DNA of 7,434 nucleotides. It comes from Oscillospiraceae bacterium (GTDB lineage Bacteria > Bacillota > Clostridia > Oscillospirales > Ruminococcaceae). Of the stretch, positions 1 to 6,605 are shown piece by piece. Location: positions 1 to 7,434 of the forward strand of contig JAHZHS010000102.1 of NCBI GenBank assembly GCA_019420135.1. Reading direction: 5' to 3'. A program made the position numbers and the translations under genes. The notes beneath the pieces were generated by a model. The model worked only from the letters and a program-made list of their open reading frames with translations. It was not told where the DNA came from and did not search any database. How positions within the stretch are numbered: the first letter of the stretch is position 1; each line of letters opens with the position of its first letter.

Positions 1-215
1 TACAGATGTATCTGGACGTGCTGGCCAAGGACACCATAGCCGAGGGGGCAAAGATCGAGGTCATTGAGGTCCCGCTGCGGGTCCGGTGTCTGGACTGCGG
101 CCGGGAAAGCGACATTGACCGCCGGCACATCGAGTGCCCTTTCTGCAAGAGCATCCGGCTCAAGCGGTTGTCCGGGCGGGAATTTCTGGTTGACAGTTTG
201 GAGGTTGATACATAA
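1..215 (+). CDS. hypA: HypA, hydrogenase/urease nickel incorporation protein (3' end only)
   Basis: This is the C-terminal part of HypA, the small metallochaperone that hands Ni(II), with HypB, to the large subunit of [NiFe]-hydrogenase. The reading frame is already open at the window edge (codons run from base 3), so the N-terminus with the nickel-binding Met-His start is missing; about 70 of the usual 110-120 residues are present. The ATG at 6 is an internal Met, not the start. The visible part contains the HypA core strand (TIAEGAKIEV, like the E. coli SVAEGCKL stretch) and the structural zinc site made of two CxxC pairs, RCLDCG and ECPFCK, encoded around 87-98 and 135-146. The stop TAA (213-215) abuts the hypB ATG directly. 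Identity is firm from the zinc motif, the core strand and the position at the head of a hyp operon. Confidence 0.93.
   Translation, partial: QMYLDVLAKDTIAEGAKIEVIEVPLRVRCLDCGRESDIDRRHIECPFCKSIRLKRLSGREFLVDSLEVDT
200..204 (+). promoter_or_regulatory. Ribosome binding site for hypB
   Basis: GGAGG lies inside the end of hypA, 11 nt before the hypB ATG. It supports the start at 216 and suggests that the hypA and hypB reading frames are translationally linked. Confidence 0.7.
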
Positions 216-872
216 ATGGAGATTAAAGTTCTGCATCAGGTCATGGAATGGAACGAGGATGTCAGCGCTCAGGTCCGGGAGATGCTCCACGGCAGCAAAG
301 TCTGTATGATCAATGTCATGGGCAGCCCCGGAGCCGGTAAAACCACCCTGATCACCTCCATGATCGAACGCCTGCGCAGAGAGTTTTCCATCGGCGTCAT
401 CGAGGGCGATATCACCGGACAGATCGACGCCGAAAAGATCGCGGCGCTGAACATCCCTGCGGTACAGCTCAACACCGATGGCGCCTGCCACATCGAGGCC
501 ATGAGCATCCAGCACATCCTGCCTCAGTTTGACCTGGACAAGCTGGATGTCCTGTTCGTGGAGAACATCGGCAACCTGGTCTGCCCTGCCGAGTTCAACA
601 TCGGCGAGGATTTCCGCCTTACCGTGCTGAGTGTACCGGAAGGCGACGATAAGGTGGCCAAATATCCCCTGATGTTCACCGACACCGACTGTCTGGCAGT
701 GAACAAGGGGGACATGCTGCCCTACTTTGAGTTTGATCTGGATCGGGTTCGTGCCGATTATCGCGGCGTCAATCCGGAAGGACCCATGTTCGTCGTCTCC
801 AGCCGCACCGGCGACGGGCTGGACGAACTGGCCGCTCACCTGGCCGGGCGCATCCGCGCAGCGCTGGCATGA
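216..872 (+). CDS. hypB: HypB, GTPase nickel-insertion chaperone for [NiFe]-hydrogenase
   Basis: HypB is a SIMIBI-class GTPase that dimerises, binds nickel between subunits and releases it on GTP hydrolysis, acting with HypA in the cytoplasm. The 218-residue protein shows Walker A GSPGAGKTT (residues 36-44), the EGDI switch region (63-66), the intersubunit metal-site residues C91-H92 (GACHIE) and C123 (NLVCPAE), the ENIGN segment (116-120), and the guanine-specifying NKGD near residue 163. It lacks both the N-terminal CxxCGC nickel site of E. coli HypB and the His-rich stretch found in rhizobial HypB, so it is the minimal G-domain form common in clostridia and archaea. The start is set by the GGAGG site upstream and by length agreement with that form. 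It follows hypA with no gap and overlaps hypF by 4 nt (ATGA). Confidence 0.97.
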   Translation: MEIKVLHQVMEWNEDVSAQVREMLHGSKVCMINVMGSPGAGKTTLITSMIERLRREFSIGVIEGDITGQIDAEKIAALNIPAVQLNTDGACHIEAMSIQHILPQFDLDKLDVLFVENIGNLVCPAEFNIGEDFRLTVLSVPEGDDKVAKYPLMFTDTDCLAVNKGDMLPYFEFDLDRVRADYRGVNPEGPMFVVSSRTGDGLDELAAHLAGRIRAALA

Positions 873-3175
873 CCCCCTCCTCGCAGCGAATCCGCATTGC
901 AGTCAGCGGCATTGTGCAGGGGGTAGGGTTCCGCCCCTTCCTCCACCGGCTGGCAAGGAAGTACCGACTGAACGGATGGGTGCGTAACACCTCCTCCGGT
1001 GTAGAGCTGGAACTGGAAGGTGCTGCCGCCGCACTGGACGGGTTTGTTGCCGATCTTCGGCACGAGGCACCGCCTTTGGCCGTGGTCGAGGACATTGATG
1101 TGGTGCCGCTGGAGGGACAGGCCGGATATACCGGTTTTACCATCCGGGACAGCCGGGTAGACGGCGGCGCCACCCTGGTGTCCCCCGACATTGCCCCCTG
1201 CCCCTCCTGTCTCAAGGAGCTGTATGACCCGTCTGACCGCCGCTATCGCTACCCTTTTATAAATTGTACCGACTGCGGTCCCCGGTTTACCATCATCCGC
1301 ACCCTGCCCTACGACCGGCCGGGGACTTCCATGGCCGGGTTTGCCATGTGCCCTGACTGCGCCGCGGAATACCGCAGTATCTCCACCCGGCGCTACCATG
1401 CCCAGCCGGACTGCTGCCCCGTCTGCGGGCCCCGTGCTTTTTATCTGGACGACCGAGGGATTCCGGTACCGGGAGATCCCATCGCACTGGCCCAACAGGC
1501 ACTGGCCGCGGGGGGGATTGTCGCCGTCAAGGGTGCGGGCGGGATTCATCTTGCCTGTGATGCCTGCAATCCTGATGCAGTTCGCCGTCTCCGGCGCCGC
1601 AAACATCGGGAGGAAAAGCCGCTGGCCATCATGTGCCAGGACCTGGATGCAGTCAACCGCATCTGCCGGGTGGATGCCGACGAGGCTGCCATCCTGCAAA
1701 GTGTGCGGCGCCCCATCCTGCTGCTGCGAAAGAAAAATCCTCGCGCTCTGCCTGAGCTGAGCGCCAATGCCCGTGTGGGCGTCATGCTGCCTTACACGCC
1801 GCTGCATGTTCTTCTTCTGGACGGCAGCGCGGGCGGCCCCGACATGCTGGTCATGACCAGTGCCAATCTGCCCGGCCGTCCGGTCATGACCGGGAACGCG
1901 GAGGCGCTCCTGGGTCTCTGTGGCATTGCGGACGGGTATCTGCTCCACAACCGGGACATCGTCAACCGGTGCGACGACTCGCTGGCAGCCGTATGGCGCG
2001 GGCAGGAATATTTTTTCCGCCGCAGCCGGGGATACGCCCCTCAGCCTTTGACGGTTCCATGGGATGTGAGCGGCATTCTGGCCTTCGGGGCCGAGCAGAA
2101 AGCCTCCTTTGCCGCCGGGCGGGAACATCATGCCTTTCTCAGCCAGCATATCGGAGATCTGAAAAATGCCGAGACGCTGGATCATTACCGCAGTGCCAGA
2201 GAAACGTATCTGCGATTGTTCGGCATCCGGCCTTCCCTGATGGTCTGTGACCTGCATCCCGATTATTTTTCCACCAGAGCGGCGCAGGACGAGGCCCGGC
2301 ACAGCGACCTGCCGCTGTTGCAGGTACAGCACCACTGGGCCCATATGGCTGCCTGCATGGCCGACAACCGGCTGGAGGGAGAAGCCTTCGGCATCCTCTG
2401 GGACGGCACCGGTCTGGGGACCGACGGCACCATCTGGGGCGGAGAGTTTTTTGTCGGCGGGTACAGGCAGTTTTGCCGGGTAGGTTCCATCCGCCCGGTA
2501 CGGTTGCCCGGCGGGGATACGGCCACCCAGAAAATCAGCCGCATTGCCCTTTCCCTCGCCTGGGATGCGGGGCTTTCCGCCAGTACCCTGCCCGAAATCC
2601 AAGGACGCACCGCCTTGCTGGCCATGCTGGAAAAAGGAATTTCCTGTCCATCCGCCAGCAGCATCGGGCGGCTGTTTGACGGCGTCTATTCCCTGCTGAC
2701 CGGGCGTCAGGCCGCCGCCTATGACGGCCAGGCGCCCACCCTGCTGGAAGCCCTGGCGGATGTCCATATCCCCGGGAGGGAGTATCCGGTCTGTTTCTAT
2801 GAGGAAGACGGCTTGCGCCGTTTTGACACCCGTCCGCTGATCCGCGCCCTTTGCTCCGATCTGGCGGCAGGTGTCTTCCCTGCTGCCATGGCACGCGGAT
2901 TTATGGATGCGCTGTGCCGCATGGCGCTGGAGCAGTGCCGGGCCCTCAATTCTCAGAAGCTGCCGGTGGTTTTGTCCGGAGGCGTTTTTCTCAATCAGTA
3001 TCTTTTATCCCGGATTACCCGTCTGCTGGAAGCAGATGGCTACCGGGTCTACACACATTGCCGCGTTTCACCGGGTGACGAAGGCCTCTGTCTGGGTCAG
3101 CTGGCAATCGCGGCCGCGCAAAGGAGCGTTGATATCCATGTGTCTGGCAGTTCCGCTGAAGATCGTATCCGTTGA
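869..3175 (+). CDS. hypF: HypF, carbamoyltransferase making the hydrogenase cyanide ligands
   Basis: HypF converts carbamoyl phosphate and ATP to carbamoyl-adenylate and transfers the carbamoyl group to the C-terminal Cys of HypE. The 768 residues show the full family order. First is an acylphosphatase domain (VQGVGFRPF 16-24, catalytic R22 and N40). Next are two zinc fingers with C111/C114/C133/C136 and C161/C164/C183/C186. A YrdC-like adenylating domain follows (about 205-385, with a basic RRRKHREEKP stretch). Last is a Kae1/TobZ-like carbamoyltransferase domain (about 400-760) with metal-binding H488 and H492 in HHWAH, DGTGLGTDG, SGGVFLN (703-709) and SPGDEG (734-739). Length is normal for the family. 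The start overlaps the hypB stop (ATGA) and I see no Shine-Dalgarno sequence before it, so translation probably depends on coupling. The last 13 codons overlap hypC. Residues after LGQLAIAAA look like a short non-conserved tail. The usual KNTF of the Kae1-like domain reads KASF (411-414). Confidence 0.97.
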   Translation: MTPSSQRIRIAVSGIVQGVGFRPFLHRLARKYRLNGWVRNTSSGVELELEGAAAALDGFVADLRHEAPPLAVVEDIDVVPLEGQAGYTGFTIRDSRVDGGATLVSPDIAPCPSCLKELYDPSDRRYRYPFINCTDCGPRFTIIRTLPYDRPGTSMAGFAMCPDCAAEYRSISTRRYHAQPDCCPVCGPRAFYLDDRGIPVPGDPIALAQQALAAGGIVAVKGAGGIHLACDACNPDAVRRLRRRKHREEKPLAIMCQDLDAVNRICRVDADEAAILQSVRRPILLLRKKNPRALPELSANARVGVMLPYTPLHVLLLDGSAGGPDMLVMTSANLPGRPVMTGNAEALLGLCGIADGYLLHNRDIVNRCDDSLAAVWRGQEYFFRRSRGYAPQPLTVPWDVSGILAFGAEQKASFAAGREHHAFLSQHIGDLKNAETLDHYRSARETYLRLFGIRPSLMVCDLHPDYFSTRAAQDEARHSDLPLLQVQHHWAHMAACMADNRLEGEAFGILWDGTGLGTDGTIWGGEFFVGGYRQFCRVGSIRPVRLPGGDTATQKISRIALSLAWDAGLSASTLPEIQGRTALLAMLEKGISCPSASSIGRLFDGVYSLLTGRQAAAYDGQAPTLLEALADVHIPGREYPVCFYEEDGLRRFDTRPLIRALCSDLAAGVFPAAMARGFMDALCRMALEQCRALNSQKLPVVLSGGVFLNQYLLSRITRLLEADGYRVYTHCRVSPGDEGLCLGQLAIAAAQRSVDIHVSGSSAEDRIR
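3121..3126 (+). promoter_or_regulatory. Ribosome binding site for hypC (fixes its start inside hypF)
   Basis: AAGGAG lies 11 nt before the ATG at 3138 and within the hypF coding sequence. With the MCLAVP motif it fixes the hypC start, although the same frame stays open far upstream. Confidence 0.75.
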
Positions 3176-3356
3176 CGGCAAGCATGCCGTGGGAGAGGCT
3201 GCCGGTCTTTCCCAGACCATCCGGGTGGACTTCATCCCCGGTGTCCAGCCCGGCGACTATGTTATGGTGCATGCCGGCTTTGCCATCCAGAAGCTGACGC
3301 AGCAGCAGGCGGAAGAAAATCTGGCCTGCATTCAGGAGGCTATCCATGCTCTTTGA
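3138..3356 (+). CDS. hypC: HypC, hydrogenase iron-cofactor scaffold/chaperone
   Basis: HypC is a small OB-fold-like chaperone. With HypD it carries the Fe(CN)2CO unit, and it also binds the hydrogenase large-subunit precursor. The 72-residue product begins MCLAVP, the family signature, in which Cys2 becomes the N-terminal metal ligand after Met removal. It also contains GDYVMVHAGFAI (39-50) with the conserved His45, then a helical tail rich in Gln and Glu. The frame is open for hundreds of bases upstream inside hypF, but the only sensible start is the ATG at 3138: it has AAGGAG 11 nt before it, gives normal HypC length and puts Cys at position 2. It overlaps hypF by 38 nt and hypD by 11 nt. 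Confidence 0.95.
   Translation: MCLAVPLKIVSVDGKHAVGEAAGLSQTIRVDFIPGVQPGDYVMVHAGFAIQKLTQQQAEENLACIQEAIHAL
3334..3339 (+). promoter_or_regulatory. Ribosome binding site for hypD
   Basis: A perfect AGGAGG lies 6 nt before the hypD ATG, inside the end of hypC. It is the strongest Shine-Dalgarno sequence in the operon. Confidence 0.8.
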
Positions 3357-4443
3357 GGATTCCTTCCGCCGTCCGGAAGGGGCCCAGCGCCTTCTGGATG
3401 CCATTCATGAGCTGACCAGAAAAACGGGGCCGGTTCGGCTGATGGAAATCTGCGGCACGCACACCATGGCCATCGCCAAGGCCGGGCTGCGCACCGCCCT
3501 GGCCCCGGATGTGCGCCTGCTCTCGGGGCCAGGATGCCCTGTCTGTGTGACTTCCTCCGGAGAAATCGACGGAATTCTCCGGCTCTGCGGACAGCCCGGC
3601 GTCATTGTGGCCAGCTACGGTGATCTGCTCCGGGTGCCGGGTTCCGTGCGGGGAGACACCTTGCTCCGCCGCCGTGCCGCCGGCGCCGAGATCAAAACCG
3701 TCTACTCCCCCATGGAGGCCGTGGAACTGGCTGCCGCCCATCCCGAAGCGCAGGTTGTCTTTCTCGGCGTGGGATTTGAGACCACAGCCCCAGGCACGGC
3801 AGCCTGCATTCTGGAGGCCAGCGAGCGGGGACTGAACAACTTTTCCGTTCTCTGTCTGCTCAAACGCACCGAGCCCGCTCTGCGCACCCTGATAGCCGCC
3901 CCCGACTTTGCCGTGGATGGCTTTCTCTGTCCCGGGCATGTGGCTGCTGTGACGGGGGCAGATGCCTTCGCTTTTCTGCCCCGGGAGTACGGACTGCCCG
4001 CAGTGGTCAGCGGCTTTGAGGCGGGCGACATTCTTTACTCCGTCTGGCGGCTGGTCTCTCTGCTGGCAGAGGGGCGCCCGGATCTGGAAAACGAATACAC
4101 CCGCCTGGTTTCTCCCAAGGGCAACCCGGCAGCGCTGGCCGCCATCGACCAGGTGTTTGAACACCGCATCAGTCTGTGGCGGGGGCTGGGAGAGATCCCG
4201 GACAGCGGCTACGCTCTGCGGCCGGAATACCGCCGGTGGGACGCCGCAGAAAAATTCGGGTTTGCGCCCGCAAACGCCAGCGAAGTGCCGGGCTGCCGGT
4301 GCGGCTCCGTAATTCGCGGGGTATGTGAACCTGCGGACTGTCCGTTGTTTGGCAAAGTCTGCACGCCGGCGGATCCCGTGGGGCCTTGTATGGTTTCCAG
4401 CGAGGGCGCCTGTGCGGCAGCTTGGAAATACCGCACCCACTGA
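3346..4443 (+). CDS. hypD: HypD, Fe-S hydrogenase maturation factor
   Basis: HypD forms a complex with HypC, receives cyanide from HypE, and is the scaffold on which Fe(CN)2CO is built; it carries a [4Fe-4S] cluster. The 365-residue protein has the conserved EICGTHT (34-40, Cys36) and GPGCPVCVT (61-69, Cys64 and Cys67), the redox/iron-binding cysteines of the family. It also has FLGVGFETTAPGTA in the middle, and CPGHVAAVTG followed by VVSGFEAGDIL. The cysteine-rich C-terminus has Cys at 317, 319, 327, 332, 339, 348 and 356, including CPLFGKVC and the CMVSSEGAC signature; four of these would ligate the cluster. Length is normal. The start overlaps the end of hypC by 11 nt and has AGGAGG 6 nt upstream. 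Confidence 0.97.
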   Translation: MLFEDSFRRPEGAQRLLDAIHELTRKTGPVRLMEICGTHTMAIAKAGLRTALAPDVRLLSGPGCPVCVTSSGEIDGILRLCGQPGVIVASYGDLLRVPGSVRGDTLLRRRAAGAEIKTVYSPMEAVELAAAHPEAQVVFLGVGFETTAPGTAACILEASERGLNNFSVLCLLKRTEPALRTLIAAPDFAVDGFLCPGHVAAVTGADAFAFLPREYGLPAVVSGFEAGDILYSVWRLVSLLAEGRPDLENEYTRLVSPKGNPAALAAIDQVFEHRISLWRGLGEIPDSGYALRPEYRRWDAAEKFGFAPANASEVPGCRCGSVIRGVCEPADCPLFGKVCTPADPVGPCMVSSEGACAAAWKYRTH

Positions 4444-4464
4444 TTGGTGGAATCCGTCATACAC

Positions 4465-4470
4465 AAGGAG
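4465..4470 (+). promoter_or_regulatory. Ribosome binding site for hypE
   Basis: AAGGAG sits 7 nt before the ATG at 4478, in the only real gap (34 nt) within the operon. It selects this ATG over the in-frame ATG at 4325, which would overlap hypD by more than 100 nt. Confidence 0.78.
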
Positions 4471-4477
4471 CACTTTC

Positions 4478-5476
4478 ATGAAAGAGATTATTACGTTGGA
4501 TCACGGCAGTGGCGGGCTGCGCACCTCCGAACTGATTGAACAGGTTTTGCTGCCCGCCTACGGCAACGCGGCCCTGAACGAGCTGGGAGACGGCGCTGTT
4601 CTGTCCGATCTGGGCGGACGGCCGGTCTTTTCCACCGACAGTTTTGTGGTGACTCCCTGGCGTTTTCCCGGCGGAGACATCGGCAAACTGGCGGTGTGCG
4701 GCACGGTCAACGACGTCTGCATGGCGGGCGGCGAACCCAGATATCTGAGTCTGGCCCTGATTCTGGAGGAAGGCTTCGCCATGGAGGATCTGCGGGCCAT
4801 TGTGTCCTCCGCAGCCGAGACGGCCAAAATCTGCGGCGTCCAGATCGTCACCGGGGACACCAAGGTGGTGGAGCGCGGCCATGTGGACGGCATCTACATC
4901 AATACAGCGGGCATCGGTGTCCTGCGGGCCGAAGGGCTGGGCCGATCGGCCATCCAGCCCGGGGATGCCGTATTGGTGAGCGGCAGTGTGGGCTGCCACG
5001 GCGCCGCCGTCATGATGGCCCGGGGAGACATCCCCTGCGAGGGGACCCTCCTCTCCGACTGCCGCCCCCTCCACCAGCTGAGCAAGGCCGCCCTTGCCGC
5101 AGGCGGTGTGCGGATCCTGCGGGATCCCACCCGCGGCGGTGTGGCCACCACTCTCAATGAATTTGTGGAACACGGTCCCCTTTCCATTGAATTGGAGGAA
5201 GATTCCATTCCCGTGGATCCCGCCGTTGCCGCGGCCTGCGATCTGCTGGGCCTTGACCCGCTGTATGCCGCCTGTGAAGGCCGTATGCTGGCAATCGTGG
5301 ATCCCACCCATACAGACGCTGTTCTTGCAGCTTTGCGTGCTCTGCCCGGCGGCGAGGGCGCAGTGCAAATCGGCCGGGTAACCACTTCCCGTCCTGGGCA
5401 GGTGGTGCTCCATGCCGCTTTCGGCAGCCGAATCCTGGGCAAGCTGACCGGTGCACAACTGCCCCGTATCTGCTGA
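4478..5476 (+). CDS. hypE: HypE, carbamoyl dehydratase supplying cyanide for the hydrogenase active site
   Basis: HypE is an AIRS/PurM-fold ATPase. HypF carbamoylates its C-terminal Cys, HypE dehydrates this to a thiocyanate using ATP, and the CN group passes to the HypC-HypD iron centre. The 332-residue protein begins with LDHGSGG (7-13). It contains STDSFVVTP, GDIGKLAVCGTVNDV with AGGEP after it, TGDTKVV, and RDPTRGGVATTLNEF of the ATP-binding AIRS fold, and it ends in PRIC, so the essential C-terminal Cys332 is intact. The frame extends upstream to an ATG at 4325, but that would add a non-homologous 51-residue segment overlapping hypD. The ATG at 4478 with its AAGGAG site gives the family N-terminus. 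It is the last gene of the operon, with the terminator stem beginning 33 nt after its stop. Confidence 0.97.
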   Translation: MKEIITLDHGSGGLRTSELIEQVLLPAYGNAALNELGDGAVLSDLGGRPVFSTDSFVVTPWRFPGGDIGKLAVCGTVNDVCMAGGEPRYLSLALILEEGFAMEDLRAIVSSAAETAKICGVQIVTGDTKVVERGHVDGIYINTAGIGVLRAEGLGRSAIQPGDAVLVSGSVGCHGAAVMMARGDIPCEGTLLSDCRPLHQLSKAALAAGGVRILRDPTRGGVATTLNEFVEHGPLSIELEEDSIPVDPAVAAACDLLGLDPLYAACEGRMLAIVDPTHTDAVLAALRALPGGEGAVQIGRVTTSRPGQVVLHAAFGSRILGKLTGAQLPRIC

Positions 5477-5509
5477 GTGCCGCAAGTATCCTATCACAGA
5501 TGCTCTTAT

Positions 5510-5558
5510 AACAAAACAGCCCTTTCCCATACCAGGTATGGGAAAGGGCTGTTTTGTT
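5510..5558. terminator. Bidirectional intrinsic terminator (24-bp perfect inverted repeat)
   Basis: Arms 5510-5533 and 5535-5558 are perfect reverse complements around a single A at 5534. In RNA this gives a stem of up to about 23 bp with a tiny CAG loop. The GC-rich core (AGCCCTTTCCCATACC and its complement) is flanked by AAAAC on the left and GTTTTGTT on the right, so transcripts from either side end in a U-rich run. It lies 33 nt after the hypE stop and 36 nt after the stop of the convergent hydrolase gene, the expected place for a shared terminator. Confidence 0.9.
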
Positions 5559-5594
5559 GATTTATGTGGCTGCGTTGGGTTCAAAATGCTGTCT

Positions 5595-6572
5595 TCAGCC
5601 GCCGGTAGATGTTTCGTCGGACGGTTGGCCGATTTTTCCGCCAAGGCGGGCATCCAGCCATGCCAGCTCCATTTCGAACACTTCCCTGCAGTTGGTCTCA
5701 TTGTGCATCTCGTGGCGGCCCCCTTCATAGAGCTGGCAGGTCAGGTCCCCAACGCCGGCATCCCCCAGCATGGCGTACACTTCCCGGACGCCGGCACCAT
5801 AGTCCCCCACCGGGTCCTCCGTACCGGAAACCAGCAGGATCGGCAGATCCTTGGGGATTGCCTCCGCCCATTTCCGGCTGCTGACGTGGGTCAGGGCCTG
5901 GAGCATATCCCGGTAGGCAGCCGCTGTAAAAGTGAAATTGCAGTCCGGGTCGGCATCGTATTCGGCCACGACCTGAGGGTCCCGGCTGATCCACGCATTT
6001 TTGGATGTGGCGCCCGGGATACGGCTGCAATACTTGGCAAACTGAGACTTGATGAGTACCCGGGAATGGTAGCGGGAGCCCGCCGTCCCTGCTGCCACCG
6101 TGCTGACCGCATATCCCAATTCGTTACGGGCGGAAGGCCCCGCCGTACCGCTCAGGATCAGACCGCGGATGGTATCCGGCCAGTACTCGGCATACCACCG
6201 TGCAAAGAAGCTTCCCATGCTGTGTCCGTACAGGAAAACAGGCAGACCTGGATACCGCCGGTGCAGACGATCGTTCATGGTCTTGAGATCGGACAGAATC
6301 AGCTTCCATCCGTTTTTGTCGGCTATATGGCCATGTTCCTCGGGCGGGACACTGGCACCGTGTCCCAAGTGATCGTTGCCGCCCACCGCATATCCATGGG
6401 TGGTGAAAAATTCGATCAGGCGGCGGTACCGCCCGATATATTCACACATGCCGTGGCTAATCTGGATGATTCCCCTGGGCATGCCCTGTATCGGCGGATA
6501 CAGGTATGCCGCAATGGTATGCCTTCCATCCGCCGAGGGATAGGCAATCTTCTCATACCGAAGTTCCGCCAT
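5595..6572 (-). CDS. Alpha/beta hydrolase, monoacylglycerol lipase/lysophospholipase-like
   Basis: This 325-residue protein of the Hydrolase_4 (serine aminopeptidase S33/monoglyceride lipase) type probably hydrolyses an ester of a lipid or other small substrate. The catalytic set is complete: oxyanion-side HGM (40-42), the GGNDHLGHG strand-loop (64-72), nucleophile Ser118 in GHSMGS (116-121), acid Asp253 in SGTEDPVG, and His287 in EGGRHEMHNE. A variable lid region lies about 145-225. I see no signal peptide or membrane segment, so it should be cytoplasmic. The ATG is preceded by AAGGGGG 8 nt upstream (6581-6587). It starts 33 nt after the phosphorylase stop and is probably co-transcribed with it, converging on the hyp operon. 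The family is confident; the substrate cannot be read from the sequence. Confidence 0.9.
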   Translation of the reverse strand: MAELRYEKIAYPSADGRHTIAAYLYPPIQGMPRGIIQISHGMCEYIGRYRRLIEFFTTHGYAVGGNDHLGHGASVPPEEHGHIADKNGWKLILSDLKTMNDRLHRRYPGLPVFLYGHSMGSFFARWYAEYWPDTIRGLILSGTAGPSARNELGYAVSTVAAGTAGSRYHSRVLIKSQFAKYCSRIPGATSKNAWISRDPQVVAEYDADPDCNFTFTAAAYRDMLQALTHVSSRKWAEAIPKDLPILLVSGTEDPVGDYGAGVREVYAMLGDAGVGDLTCQLYEGGRHEMHNETNCREVFEMELAWLDARLGGKIGQPSDETSTGG

Positions 6573-6580
6573 TCCCTTGT

Positions 6581-6587
6581 CCCCCTT
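6581..6587 (-). promoter_or_regulatory. Ribosome binding site for the alpha/beta hydrolase
   Basis: On the - strand AAGGGGG stands 8 nt before the ATG at 6572. A second weaker AAGGGA directly touches the start codon and is too close to act. This supports the chosen start and separate initiation in the 33-nt gap. Confidence 0.6.
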
Positions 6588-6605
6588 TCTCTGTACGGCG
6601 CCTGT

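Noticed and set aside
836..2767. A 643-codon open frame on the - strand opposite hypF
   Set aside because: Its codons lie exactly in register with hypF codons, so a stop can only arise opposite TTA, CTA or TCA, which this GC-rich gene hardly uses (the first ones I see are near 3005 and 3068). The translation is rich in Gly, Gln and Arg with no recognisable domain.
2871..3137. Upstream in-frame extension of hypC inside hypF
   Set aside because: HypC requires Cys at position 2; the ATG at 3138 gives MCLAVP, normal length and a good ribosome binding site.
4325..4477. Upstream in-frame extension of hypE
   Set aside because: It would overlap hypD by over 100 nt, adds residues unlike HypE, and lacks the clear AAGGAG spacing that the ATG at 4478 has.
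3340..4479. A 379-codon open frame on the - strand opposite hypD
   Set aside because: Same in-register shadow effect as opposite hypF. No ribosome binding site or family motif is seen, and hypD is unambiguous.
5477..5594. Possible small RNA or riboswitch in the convergent intergenic region
   Set aside because: Apart from the terminator palindrome there is no other stem, conserved aptamer-like pattern or promoter that I can see; the hairpin sits where a terminator is expected.
4457..5728. A 423-codon open frame on the - strand opposite hypE, crossing the terminator
   Set aside because: It is in register with hypE, runs through the terminator stem and into the end of the hydrolase gene in another frame, and shows no known domain.
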